A stretch of 64,000 nt of DNA, taken from the NCBI GenBank assembly GCA_019186985.1, contig JABARQ010000020.1, positions 62,001 to 126,000 on the forward strand, read 5' to 3'. Both the position numbers and the translations under genes were made by a program. Below, piece by piece: positions 28,082-36,658 of the stretch (position 1 is the first letter of the stretch; the number at the start of each line of letters is the position of its first letter). This stretch comes from Prosthecobacter sp. (GTDB lineage: Bacteria > Verrucomicrobiota > Verrucomicrobiia > Verrucomicrobiales > Verrucomicrobiaceae). The notes under the pieces are model-generated. The model worked only from the letters and a program-made list of their open reading frames with translations, was not told the DNA's origin and made no database searches.

Positions 28082-29317
28082 TCAGTTCTGCGGATGCGCC
28101 AGCATCCAGGCCTCGACGGCCGGGATGTCAAAGAGCCTGAACCGCTTGCCCAGCCGCCGCTCCAGGCTCGTCTGGGCCTGCTTCGCCACATCCAGCGAGG
28201 CATCCTCCTTCAAGGCCTGCAGCAGGGCCGCATTGACGGTCTTCTTCGGACTTTCACGCAGCAGGTAGGCACAGCGCAGCCGAACCTCCCACGGCTGGCT
28301 GGAATCCTTCATCAAGGCCATGAGCTGAGCGGGCTTGATCTCAGCCTCGCTCTTGACGGAACCGTCCTTGAACAGCTCCAGCAGCGGCAGCTTGTAGGCC
28401 GGGTCAATGCTGGCGCTGATCTCATAAAAGGCCTGAACACGGCGAAACTCCGCCTGCGCGGCGTGATGCAGGTTCTGCCGTTCCGGATCAAACATCGCCT
28501 CCACCACGGCCTGCAACGCGTCACGGCTTCCCGTGGCAATGGCCTTGTCTGCGTAGTCGGTGAGACGGTTCCTCTCCTTCAGCAGCAGCAGTTCACCCAG
28601 CGCCTCGGTCGGCTGAACAACACCTTCCGGAGTCATGACCGACGGAGAGCTGGCAGCTGCGGGCGCCGGGGGAGCCGGGGGCATGAGTTTCTGACGCAGC
28701 GCCTCCGCCAGCCTGCTGCTCACCTCCTGGAAGCGGGCCTGTGTATGTCCGCGTTCCTGTTTCAACTCCTCAGTGAGCGCCGCCACCATTCCGGTCAGGT
28801 CCTGGAGATTTTTTTGCTGCTTCCCCACCTCGGCCATGGCTTCTTTCAAACCTGCCTGCAGGGCTAGCTCGACAGTCTTGTCCGGAGGTGGCGGAGGCCC
28901 TGGGATCTGCTGGTAAATCCAGATCATCGCCACAAGGCCCGCCGCCACGGCCGCCGCCACCATCTTGCCTTGAACCTGCTGCTCAAGGATCTTCTTCACC
29001 TGCGGCGTCATGCGCTGCACTGGGCCCGGCCCGGCTCCGATCTCCGCCATGGCCTGGAAATTGGGTACAGCCTCCACTTGAACATCAGGCTCAACAGGCG
29101 GCGCTTCTTCAGCTTCTTCAGCTTCTTCAGCTTCAACAGCCACCTCCAGCGGCTCAACAATGCCTTCCACCTGGCACTCGGACGCCTCCAGTTCCTGGGG
29201 AGCTTCCTCGGCATTCAACTCCAGCTCCTCCACAAGGGCAGGCCTGGCTTCCATCTTCGGATCATCTGCCTCATCGGAAACCTGCGGCGGACTTTTGGGG
29301 GATTTGCGTTTTCTCAT
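28082..29317 (-). CDS. unknown Glu-rich single-pass membrane protein
   Basis: A 411-residue protein. The cytoplasmic N terminus (about 1-115) is very acidic, with a Glu-Glu-Ala repeat, followed by one transmembrane helix (about 120-140, KMVAAAVAAGLVAMIWIYQQIPG) and a Pro-rich stretch. A coiled coil comes next (about 150-215, AGLKEAMAEVGKQQKNLQDLTGMVAALTEELKQE), then a helical C-terminal domain. No family is recognised. The start at ATG 29317 (MRKRKSPKSPP) is chosen over 29365 because the added residues are hydrophobic and unlike the acidic head. A divergent exosortase gene starts about 85 bp away. Confidence 0.75.
   Translation of the reverse strand: MRKRKSPKSPPQVSDEADDPKMEARPALVEELELNAEEAPQELEASECQVEGIVEPLEVAVEAEEAEEAEEAPPVEPDVQVEAVPNFQAMAEIGAGPGPVQRMTPQVKKILEQQVQGKMVAAAVAAGLVAMIWIYQQIPGPPPPPDKTVELALQAGLKEAMAEVGKQQKNLQDLTGMVAALTEELKQERGHTQARFQEVSSRLAEALRQKLMPPAPPAPAAASSPSVMTPEGVVQPTEALGELLLLKERNRLTDYADKAIATGSRDALQAVVEAMFDPERQNLHHAAQAEFRRVQAFYEISASIDPAYKLPLLELFKDGSVKSEAEIKPAQLMALMKDSSQPWEVRLRCAYLLRESPKKTVNAALLQALKEDASLDVAKQAQTSLERRLGKRFRLFDIPAVEAWMLAHPQN
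29104..29139 (-). repeat. 9-bp tandem repeat encoding Glu-Glu-Ala
   Basis: CTTCTTCAG occurs three times in a row (29104-29130), followed by CTTCAACAG, on the plus strand. Read on the minus strand it encodes the acidic (EEA)n stretch of the membrane protein. It is a probable slippage site. Confidence 0.85.
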
Positions 29318-29401
29318 GGAGGTGAATAACCAGGCACAGGAACGCAGGAGACCGGCAAAATCCACCAGAGGATGTCTTGTCGCCTCCTCATAGGGCCTCT
29401 A

Positions 29402-31114
29402 ATGTCAGCCGCACGATCCATGAGTTCTGCCGCCATCGCCCAGTCCAGCCCTCCAGCGCCAGGGCCCTTCTTCCGCTGGGCGGCTGTCGGTGGCTCCGCC
29501 CTCCTGCTCCTGCTCCTGCTCGCTGTCTTCCCCTACCAGCACTGGGACTTTGCCGAACGCAGCAGCATCCTGGGCGGCATCATCCGCAAGGCCCGCCAGG
29601 ATTCGGAATGGTGGTTCTGCCTCGTCACGCCCTTCATCGTCACCTGGCTGGTTCACCGGATGAAGCGCCAGCTTGTTTCGCTGCCGGCGCGTGGCTCCTG
29701 GCTTGGAGCGCCGCTTCTGGTGGCGGGCATGTGGTTCTACTGGTTCGGCTACAAGGTGGACACCGCCTATCCAGGATACCTTTCCGGGCAGCTCCTGACG
29801 CTTGGCCTGATCCTGCAGCTGGGCGGCCGTGAATGGCTCCGCAGGCTGTTCTTCCCCTGGGCCTTCCTGGTTTTCACCTGGCCCATGCTGCCGCTGGAAT
29901 CCCTGCTGGCCCTGCCCCTGAGAATGCTCACCGCACGGCTCTCCGCCATCGTCCTCAACACCATCGGCGTGGCGGTCACCCGCGAAGGCACCGGCCTGCA
30001 CTCGGCCGCCGATGAACTCCGCGGCCTGTCCCAGGGCCAGCTCTTCCAGCTTGATGTCGAGGAGCCCTGCAGCGGCATACGCTCGCTCTTTTCCCTGCTC
30101 ATGCTCAGCGCCCTCTACGGCTGGCTCTCGCTGAAAACCTGGCGCGCCAGGGGCATCCTCATCGCCAGCGCCATCCCGTTGGCCATGCTCGGCAACATGG
30201 TGCGCATGATCATCCTCGCCATCGGCTGCGTCTGGTTCGGCTCCGATTTCGCCATCGGGCGCAACATCGGCGGCCACCAGGAAATGAGCTTTTATCACAG
30301 CCTGGCCGGGTTCATGGTCTTCGGCGTGGCCCTGGCCGGCATGTTTGGCCTGAGCACCTGGATGGAAAAAACCCTGGACCGCCGCCCGCCGACACCAGCT
30401 GCGGCCTCGCGGGCCGCCCCCCCGCTTTCCGCCGCCGAGGCCTGGAGACAGCTCGCTGCCGTGGTCTTCATCCTCGGCGGCGGCCTCTTTGCCTGCTCCA
30501 TCTCCGATGTCGCCTACCATGTGGGGCCCGCAGGGGTGAATCCTGAAATGCCAGGCCTTCTCGCAGGCTATGCAAGCGTCGACCAGCCCATGACCGCCAG
30601 GGAGAAGTCGATCCTCGCCGAGGACGTCCGCATCGAACGCCGCCTTTACACCCGGAGTGACCGCGCCATCCTTTCCACCATCGTCCTCAGCGGGGCTGAG
30701 AAACGCTCGCTCCACTCGCCGGACGACTGCCTTCCCGCCCAGGGATGGATGGTCGCGAACAAAAACTTCGTCACACTCGACCTCGGCAACGGATTCACTC
30801 CCACGGCCAGCCTCATGACCATGTACCGAGATGTCGAGGACTCCAGCGGCCGCCGTGTGCGCCTGAAGGCGCTGAACCTCTTCTGGTACCTTGGATCCGA
30901 CGGCACCTCCTGCGCCGGTTACGAAGAACACATCTGGCGCACCTACTTCGACGCCCTCGTCAAAAATCTCAACCACCGCTGGGCTCTGCTGACCTTCTTC
31001 GTCCCCCTGAAGACGGAGGCATCAGGTTTCGAGGATCCCTTCGCTGAAATCAAGGCCCTCGAGGACATGAAGGAGTTCATCCGCACCCTCATGCCCGTCA
31101 TCCTCGTCCGCTGA
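29402..31114 (+). CDS. exosortase with C-terminal EpsI-like domain
   Basis: A 570-residue protein. Residues 1-340 are a multi-helix membrane domain carrying the exosortase catalytic triad: C223 in [10 protein letters not shown]268 in LGNMVRMII and H299 in FYHSLAGF. The C-terminal about 200 residues form a soluble domain of the EpsI/DUF3485 type found fused to exosortases ([20 protein letters not shown]). Exosortases cleave PEP-CTERM-like tails and pass the protein to an exopolysaccharide or cell-surface pathway. No protein in this window ends in a recognisable PEP-CTERM-type tail, and the exosortase subclass cannot be assigned. The start could also be ATG 29420. Confidence 0.88.
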   Translation: MSAARSMSSAAIAQSSPPAPGPFFRWAAVGGSALLLLLLLAVFPYQHWDFAERSSILGGIIRKARQDSEWWFCLVTPFIVTWLVHRMKRQLVSLPARGSWLGAPLLVAGMWFYWFGYKVDTAYPGYLSGQLLTLGLILQLGGREWLRRLFFPWAFLVFTWPMLPLESLLALPLRMLTARLSAIVLNTIGVAVTREGTGLHSAADELRGLSQGQLFQLDVEEPCSGIRSLFSLLMLSALYGWLSLKTWRARGILIASAIPLAMLGNMVRMIILAIGCVWFGSDFAIGRNIGGHQEMSFYHSLAGFMVFGVALAGMFGLSTWMEKTLDRRPPTPAAASRAAPPLSAAEAWRQLAAVVFILGGGLFACSISDVAYHVGPAGVNPEMPGLLAGYASVDQPMTAREKSILAEDVRIERRLYTRSDRAILSTIVLSGAEKRSLHSPDDCLPAQGWMVANKNFVTLDLGNGFTPTASLMTMYRDVEDSSGRRVRLKALNLFWYLGSDGTSCAGYEEHIWRTYFDALVKNLNHRWALLTFFVPLKTEASGFEDPFAEIKALEDMKEFIRTLMPVILVR

Positions 31115-31192
31115 AACCACGCGGCTGCCAGAACCACACCGATTCACCGGTTGACTCCCTGGCCGCCTCTCGCCAGCCTCCGGCCCCTCCCT

Positions 31193-32014
31193 ATGCGATT
31201 CGCGATCTGCAACGAAACCTACCCCTCCGACTGGCCCTTTGAAAAAGTCTGCGAGGACGCCGCCGCTGCCGGGTATCATGCCCTCGAGCTCGCCCCCTTC
31301 ACACTCAAGGACGACCCCCGTCAGATCAGCGAGGCCGACGCCCTCCGCCTCAGTCACATCGCCTCCTCCTTCGGCCTGGAAATCCTCGGCCTGCACTGGC
31401 TTCTCACTAAGCCCGCCTGGTTTCACATCACCACCCCTGACGCCCTTCAGCGCAAGGAAACCGCCCGCTTCGGCCGTCACCTCGCCAGGGTCTGCGCCAT
31501 GACCGGCGGCCGCATCATGGTCTGGGGCAGCCCCAAGGCCCGCAACACCCTGCCCGAATGGGAGTATGAAGAAGCCTTCAAGCGCGCCGCCGACACCGTC
31601 CGCGAGGTCGCCGAGGAGTGCGGCAAATACGGCGTCGTCATCGCCATGGAACCCCTCGGACGCAAGGAGACCAACTTCCTCAACACCGCCGAGGAAACCA
31701 TCCGCCTCTGCCAGAGGGTCGATCACCCGAGCTGCAAGCTGCACCTCGACGTCAAGGCCATGAGCGACGAAACCAAGCCCATCGCGGACATCATCCGCGA
31801 CAGCAGGGACTGGTTCGTCCACTTCCATGCCAACGACCCCAATCTGCTCGGCCCCGGCATGGGCGAGGTGAGGTACGAACCCATCATCGCCGCCCTGCGC
31901 GAGGTGAAGTATGACGGCTTCCTGTCCGTGGAAGTCTTCGACTACCGTCCCGGCGCCCAGCACATCGCCCGCGAAAGCATCCGCTATCTCAAGCAGGTCA
32001 TGGGCATCGCCTGA
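31193..32014 (+). CDS. sugar phosphate isomerase/epimerase (AP endonuclease 2 fold)
   Basis: A 273-residue TIM-barrel protein of the xylose-isomerase-like family. Metal-binding residues fit the pattern: E in VVIAMEPLGRKETNF, D in KLHLDVKAMSD, H in WFVHFHANDPN and E in FLSVEVFDY. Many genomes of this phylum carry large numbers of such paralogues beside Gfo/Idh/MocA enzymes in carbohydrate degradation; one Gfo/Idh/MocA gene is about 4.6 kb away. The substrate is unknown. The start MRFAICNETYP is chosen because it begins the first barrel strand. Confidence 0.88.
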   Translation: MRFAICNETYPSDWPFEKVCEDAAAAGYHALELAPFTLKDDPRQISEADALRLSHIASSFGLEILGLHWLLTKPAWFHITTPDALQRKETARFGRHLARVCAMTGGRIMVWGSPKARNTLPEWEYEEAFKRAADTVREVAEECGKYGVVIAMEPLGRKETNFLNTAEETIRLCQRVDHPSCKLHLDVKAMSDETKPIADIIRDSRDWFVHFHANDPNLLGPGMGEVRYEPIIAALREVKYDGFLSVEVFDYRPGAQHIARESIRYLKQVMGIA

Positions 32015-32029
32015 AGCAGCCCGGCGCTT

Positions 32030-32953
32030 TCAGCCAGCCCTGACGCGGAGGCGGTCACGTCCATAAAGCAGCGCGCCCGGCAGTACTCCGGCCAGCCAGA
32101 GCAGGCGCGGAAGCCATCCGCGCAGTTCCGACCACTGCGCCCAAAGGCCACAGCCATGGTGAAAGCTGAACCGGGCAAACTGCACCGCCACCCGCAGCAG
32201 CCTCAGTGGCGCCACATTCACGTATTTCGCCTCCAGGTTCAGCACCATGCCGAACATCCGCCGATGCCCGTCCGCATTCCGGGCGGGATCCTGCCTGCCA
32301 TGCACCAGCGACGGCGCATCCATCCAGTAGATGCGCAGCGGCTCGTTCACATGCCGTGTCTTCCATCGCTGGGAAACCTGTGACCAGACATACGATTCCG
32401 GAACGAAGTTCCCCGAGCAATCCTCCGGAAACGGAAACTGCCGGAGCACATCCAGCCGCAGAAAGCCCCACTTTTCCCCGTGAACCCGATGCAGGTAGTC
32501 CAGCTCCGCCGCCGTGCAGTCGAGGGGATTGCCGGGAAATTCACAGCCCACCAGCCTGCCCTCCTGGTCCTGGCAAAGCGCCGTGACCCCTGAAAACCCG
32601 GCTCGTTCCCCCTCCGGAATGGCTTCCCAGTGCAGCTTCAGCCTCTCCAGCGCCTGTGGCATGCAGCCATCGTCGGAATCGAGCTTGATCACCATCCTGC
32701 CCTTCGCCACGGCAAGGCAGTGGTTGTGAACCCGGTGCGCCCCTCCGTGCGGTCTCGGTTCATAGCGGATCGGCAGCAGCCCCTCCTCCTGCCACCCGGC
32801 CACCAATGCCGCCGTGCCGTCCTCGGAACCGTCATCAACGATCAACCATTCAAAGTCGCGGCACGTCTGCGCCTTCAGGCTGTCGTAACAGCGCTGCAGG
32901 GTGTGCGCCCGGTTGTAGGTCGGGGTGTAGACGGTGAAAAACGGCTCGGCCAT
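32030..32953 (-). CDS. family-2 glycosyltransferase
   Basis: A 307-residue GT-A fold enzyme: FFTVYTPTYNRAHTLQRCYDSL at the start, WLIVDDGSEDGT (nucleotide-binding Asp), MVIKLDSDDGC (the DxD metal site) and a C-terminal segment with hydrophobic helices (LLRVAVQFARFSFHHG and LLWLAGVLPGALLYG). It is probably membrane-associated. The sugar and acceptor cannot be told. Starts at 32953 (MAEPFF) and 32968 are both possible. It is convergent with the sugar isomerase gene. Confidence 0.9.
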   Translation of the reverse strand: MAEPFFTVYTPTYNRAHTLQRCYDSLKAQTCRDFEWLIVDDGSEDGTAALVAGWQEEGLLPIRYEPRPHGGAHRVHNHCLAVAKGRMVIKLDSDDGCMPQALERLKLHWEAIPEGERAGFSGVTALCQDQEGRLVGCEFPGNPLDCTAAELDYLHRVHGEKWGFLRLDVLRQFPFPEDCSGNFVPESYVWSQVSQRWKTRHVNEPLRIYWMDAPSLVHGRQDPARNADGHRRMFGMVLNLEAKYVNVAPLRLLRVAVQFARFSFHHGCGLWAQWSELRGWLPRLLWLAGVLPGALLYGRDRLRVRAG

Positions 32954-33056
32954 GCTGATGGAAACCATAGCTCATCCCGGGACAAGTCACCCGACTTTCC
33001 TGCTGCATGTCAGCGCTTGCGCCCCGGCCCTGTCGGCGGCACAGACTGGCTGTTAC

Positions 33057-33854
33057 ATGCGCTTCCTCGACCAGCTCGAATCCCGTTTCGGACGCTTTGC
33101 GATCCCAGGTCTCGTCCAGTTCATCGCCGGCCTTCAGCTGATGACCTTTGTCATCTTCCTGATGCTTGGCGAAGAGGGGCGTGCCGCCTATCTGGATTTC
33201 CTGACGCTGGATGGCGCCAGGCTGCTCCAGGGGCAGGTCTGGAGGCTTTTCACCTACCTCTTCATCCCAGGCACCCTCAGTCCGCTCTGGGCCCTCATCG
33301 GCGCCATGTTCCTCATGTGGCTGGGACGCGGCCTGGAGGAGGCCTGGGGCGCATTCAGGCTCAACCTCTACTTCATCGGCGGCACCCTGGCCGTGGCCGT
33401 GGGCTCCCTGCTTTTTGGTTATACCGCCACCGGCCTCTTCCTCTTCCAAAGCCTGCTCCTCGCCTTCGCCATCATCTACCCGAACGAGGAAATCCTGCTC
33501 TTCTTCATCCTGCCCGTGAAGATCAAATGGATCGCCTGGCTGGACGTGGTCTTCAGCGTTCTCATGATCCTGGGGGCGCCTTCCACCTTCTGGCCGGTGC
33601 TGTTCGCCCATCTGAACCTCCTGGCCACCTTCGGTCCAGGCTTTGTCTCCAGTCGCCTCCAGATGGCCAGGGTGGCGGAAAGAAGGGCCCGGTTTGACAG
33701 CAGCACCGCCTCGGCAGCCGCCTTTTTCCATCAGTGCGCCCGCTGCGGCAAGACGGAGGTGGACGACCCCGGCCTCGATTTCCGGGTCAATGATGCTGGT
33801 GACGAAATTTGTTCGGCCTGCCGCAGCGGGACGGCAGCCCCTTCCGTCGGCTGA
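33057..33854 (+). CDS. rhomboid-fold membrane protein with zinc-ribbon-like tail
   Basis: A 265-residue protein. Five or six hydrophobic helices occupy residues 15-205, with a rhomboid-like layout (GQVWRLFTYLFIPGTLSPLWALIGAMFLMWLGRGLEEAWGAFRLNLYF). The rhomboid catalytic motif GxSG is not present: the corresponding helix reads VAVGSLLFGY, so protease activity is unlikely. The C terminus has two CxxC pairs (CARC and CSAC, about 27 residues apart) that could bind one zinc. An upstream in-frame ATG at 32934 exists but is antisense to the glycosyltransferase start. Confidence 0.8.
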   Translation: MRFLDQLESRFGRFAIPGLVQFIAGLQLMTFVIFLMLGEEGRAAYLDFLTLDGARLLQGQVWRLFTYLFIPGTLSPLWALIGAMFLMWLGRGLEEAWGAFRLNLYFIGGTLAVAVGSLLFGYTATGLFLFQSLLLAFAIIYPNEEILLFFILPVKIKWIAWLDVVFSVLMILGAPSTFWPVLFAHLNLLATFGPGFVSSRLQMARVAERRARFDSSTASAAAFFHQCARCGKTEVDDPGLDFRVNDAGDEICSACRSGTAAPSVG

Positions 33855-33907
33855 CCTCCTCACGATTCCTGCTGGCCTGTCGACAAGGGTCATGCCATGA
33901 CATACCC

Positions 33908-34717
33908 GTGGCCACCTCGCTCCCCCCCATCCTCAGCATCGCCGGCTCCGACTGCTCAGCCGGAGCCGGCATCCAGGCCGATTCGAAGGCCATCTCCGCC
34001 CTGGGCGGCTACGCCCTGACCGCCCTCACCAGCGTTGTTTCAGAAACTCCGGGCAAGGTCTCCATGATCCGCCTTCTCGATGCGGAATTCATCGCCGACG
34101 AAATCCGCCTGCTGCTGGAGGCCTTCCCCGTTAGCGCCGCCAAAACCGGCATGCTGGGCGCCGCCGCCCAGGTGCAGGCCGTGGTCGAGACCTGGAGCCG
34201 CTGCGGGCGCACCATCCCCCTGGTGGTGGACCCGGTCATGGTGGCCACCAGCGGTGGCAGGCTGCTCGAAGACGAAGCCGTTCAGGCGGTCAAAAACACC
34301 CTGCTTCCGCTCGCCACACTGATCACACCCAACATGGACGAAGCCCGTGTCCTCTGGGGGGCCGACGTCGACAGCCGTGAAGCCATGCAACGCTGTGCCT
34401 GTGACCTGGCGCAAACCTTTGCCACCAGCGTGCTGGTCAAGGGCGGCCACCTCAAGGATGACCGGGCCGATGACGTGCTTGTCACCCCCGAAGGAGTGAC
34501 CTGGCTCGAAGCCCCCCGGACGCCCGGCGTGCAAACCCACGGCACCGGCTGCACCTACTCGGCCGCCATCGCCACCGGCCTCGGCACCGGCCTCTCCCTC
34601 ATCGATTCCGTCCGGCAGGCCAAGCAGTTCGTCAGCCGGGCGATCTCTCAACATTTCGCCTGGACTCATGGTGCGGGCATCGTTCATGCTCTCAACCACC
34701 TGCACCAGACCCCATGA
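33908..34717 (+). CDS. thiD: hydroxymethylpyrimidine (phosphate) kinase
   Basis: A 269-residue ribokinase-fold kinase that phosphorylates HMP and HMP-P in thiamine synthesis. Motifs: [34 protein letters not shown] (substrate pocket), [45 protein letters not shown] and [12 protein letters not shown] (anion hole with catalytic Asp replaced by Cys-Thr-Tyr context usual in ThiD). No ATG precedes the conserved start; GTG 33908 gives the usual family length. It is coupled to the next gene through ATGA at 34714. No other thi genes are in the window. Confidence 0.92.
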   Translation: MATSLPPILSIAGSDCSAGAGIQADSKAISALGGYALTALTSVVSETPGKVSMIRLLDAEFIADEIRLLLEAFPVSAAKTGMLGAAAQVQAVVETWSRCGRTIPLVVDPVMVATSGGRLLEDEAVQAVKNTLLPLATLITPNMDEARVLWGADVDSREAMQRCACDLAQTFATSVLVKGGHLKDDRADDVLVTPEGVTWLEAPRTPGVQTHGTGCTYSAAIATGLGTGLSLIDSVRQAKQFVSRAISQHFAWTHGAGIVHALNHLHQTP

Positions 34718-35835
34718 GACTGACGAGACTCCTCCCCTGCCTCGCCCTGTCGTCAGTCCTGGCAGCGCCCGATCACACGCCGCAGCCCCAGGCTCCCTAC
34801 ATCTCCCAGGCAGCCGTTCAGAACGCCTTCCAGATTCTGCGCAGCGAGTACATCCGGTCCAAGGAACTCAACTTCGAGGAACTCAACCGCGCCGCCCTCA
34901 CCGGCCTGCTTCAACGTCTCGACCTGGGCGCCAGCCTGGTTCACAGGCAGGACTCCCAGGCTCCCGTCGTGGCCAGGGGTGTGCTTTCTGAAAAGCTCCC
35001 GGGCGGCATCGCCTACCTCAGGCCCCAGTCCTTCGCCCCCGAAGAAGCCGCCTCTTTTCAGGCCAAGGTGCGTGAACTGACCGATTCAGGACTCCACAGC
35101 CTCATCCTCGACCTGCGCAGTCCGGCCATGCCCGGCGACTTCGAAACCGCAGCCGCCATGCTGGAACCCTTCACGCCCAACGGTGAACTGCTGTTCAAGC
35201 TGAAGCAGGTCGGCCGCGAAGACTCCCAGCTCTTCATCAGCCACACCCAGGCCGTCTGGAACCACCCCATCCTGGTGCTTGTGGACGCAGACACCTGCAA
35301 CCTGGGTGAAACCCTGGCCGCCGTGCTCCAAAAACGCCGTCAGGCCCTGATCATCGGCAGCAAGACACGGGGAGCCACCGTCCTCTATGAAAAACGCACT
35401 CTCGACAACTTCTGGGAGATTCGCTACGCCCGCGCCGAAATGCTGCTCGATGATGAAACCTCGCTCTTCGGCCAGGGCGTCAAGCCCGACTTCCCCATCG
35501 ACCTTCCCATCGAATCAAAACGCCGGCTGTTCCCCCGGGAAAACCGCCCGCCCCTGCTGGACACGCTGATCGAACAGCCACGTCCCCGCTACAACGAGGC
35601 GGCTCTTGTGGCACGAAAGAACCCAGAGCTTGAAGAGTACATCCGCCGCAGCTCGGCCAACTCTGCCGCCGACGCTTCCGCCAGCCCCAGGCCGCCCCAG
35701 GTTCACGACATCGTCCTGCAACGTGCCGTGGACCTCTTCATCACCCGCGCCCGTTTCGAAAGCACCCGGCTCCGCTGGGACAACCCCGGTGCTGAACCCC
35801 CACCCACCATCCGCAAGGCCGCCCGCGAACCATGA
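34714..35835 (+). CDS. secreted S41-like pseudopeptidase
   Basis: A 373-residue protein with a signal peptide ([17 protein letters not shown]). The core resembles C-terminal processing peptidases of family S41: GIAYLRPQSFAPEEAASFQAKV, SLILDLRS, HPILVLVDADTCNLGETLAAVLQKRRQALIIGSKTRGAT. Aligned with E. coli Prc, the nucleophilic Ser position is N196 and the Lys 25 residues later is A221, so the catalytic dyad is lost. No PDZ domain is evident. It lies between thiD and an IF-1-like gene with 4-bp overlaps on both sides. A binding role is inferred. Confidence 0.75.
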   Translation: MRLTRLLPCLALSSVLAAPDHTPQPQAPYISQAAVQNAFQILRSEYIRSKELNFEELNRAALTGLLQRLDLGASLVHRQDSQAPVVARGVLSEKLPGGIAYLRPQSFAPEEAASFQAKVRELTDSGLHSLILDLRSPAMPGDFETAAAMLEPFTPNGELLFKLKQVGREDSQLFISHTQAVWNHPILVLVDADTCNLGETLAAVLQKRRQALIIGSKTRGATVLYEKRTLDNFWEIRYARAEMLLDDETSLFGQGVKPDFPIDLPIESKRRLFPRENRPPLLDTLIEQPRPRYNEAALVARKNPELEEYIRRSSANSAADASASPRPPQVHDIVLQRAVDLFITRARFESTRLRWDNPGAEPPPTIRKAAREP

Positions 35836-36032
35836 TCCCCGTCACCGTCATCACCGAAGTCATCATCCAGGAGAGGCACTGCCCCCGTTCCTGGCATGCG
35901 ACCCTGCCCAACGGCAGGAAGGTCATCGCCTTCCGCACCCAGCACGAGCCCACCCTCCAGCTCTCTCCAGGTGACAAGGCGCAGGCCGAACTCAGCGTCG
36001 GTGACTTTTCCCAGGCCCATCTGATCGGCTGA
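35832..36032 (+). CDS. IF-1-like S1/OB-fold mini-protein
   Basis: A 66-residue protein. Its middle and end follow the S1 fold of translation initiation factor IF-1: WHATLPNGRKVIAFRT corresponds to the F-x-V-x-L-x-NG-x-x-V-x-A-H strand pair, and LQLSPGDKAQAELSVGDFSQAHLIG to the IL-x-GD-x-V-x-VE-x-SPYDL-x-x-G-x-I strand pair. It lacks the usual basic first strand and the RKNYI loop, so it is unlikely to be the housekeeping InfA. Its start overlaps the preceding stop as ATGA. An RNA-binding role is a guess from the fold. Confidence 0.65.
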   Translation: MIPVTVITEVIIQERHCPRSWHATLPNGRKVIAFRTQHEPTLQLSPGDKAQAELSVGDFSQAHLIG

Positions 36033-36079
36033 ACCTTGACATCACACCACTCGTAACCTTCCAACACACCCTCCACACC

Positions 36080-36604
36080 ATGACCCTGAATTCCAAGCTC
36101 GCCAAGCTGCTCAACGAGCAGATCAACAACGAAATGTCCTCCAGCTACATCTACCTCGCCATGGCGGCCTGGTTTGAACAGACCCCCTACACGGGCTTTG
36201 CCACCTGGATGTTCAACCAGAGCCGCGAGGAGACCATGCACGCGCTGAAGTTCTACCAATACGTCGTCGATCGTGACGCCGCCGTGGTGCTGCAGCCGAT
36301 CGCCAAGCCCAAGGCCGACTTCAAAAACCCCATCGACGTCTTCGAACACAGCCTCAAGCAGGAGCAGAAGGTCACCCAGCAGATCAACGACCTCTTTGAA
36401 GTCGCCGAACAGGTCAAGGATCACGCCTCCAAGAACCTGCTCCTCTGGTTCCTCAATGAGCAGATGGAGGAGGAAAAATCCGTCCGCGACATGCTCGACC
36501 GCCTGAAGCTGGCCGGCAACGATCCGGCAAGCCTCCTGGTTCTTGATCGTGAAGCCGGTCAGCGCAAGGCCGCCACCGGTGGTGAGGCTGACGCCGCCGC
36601 CTGA
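36080..36604 (+). CDS. ftnA: bacterial non-haem ferritin
   Basis: A 174-residue four-helix-bundle iron store. Ferroxidase-site residues are present: E18, E51 and H54 (SREETMHAL), a Glu in the QEQKVT helix, and NEQMEEEK. It should oxidise Fe(II) and store iron as a mineral in the cytosol; the C-terminal tail is Ala/Asp-rich and unlike E. coli FtnA. It starts 48 bp after the IF-1-like gene and is followed by a strong terminator. Confidence 0.95.
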   Translation: MTLNSKLAKLLNEQINNEMSSSYIYLAMAAWFEQTPYTGFATWMFNQSREETMHALKFYQYVVDRDAAVVLQPIAKPKADFKNPIDVFEHSLKQEQKVTQQINDLFEVAEQVKDHASKNLLLWFLNEQMEEEKSVRDMLDRLKLAGNDPASLLVLDREAGQRKAATGGEADAAA

Positions 36605-36612
36605 TGAATCAA

Positions 36613-36656
36613 AAAACGGGGCTGGAGTCGCCCGACCGGCATTCCAGCCCCGTTTT
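36613..36656. terminator. bidirectional Rho-independent terminator
   Basis: A 14-bp perfect stem: AAAACGGGGCTGGA (36613-36626) pairs with TCCAGCCCCGTTTT (36643-36656) over a 16-nt loop. The A-run on one side and T-run on the other let it work for both the ferritin gene (plus) and the convergent Gfo/Idh/MocA gene (minus), whose stop lies 3 bp away. Confidence 0.92.
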
Positions 36657-36658
36657 CA

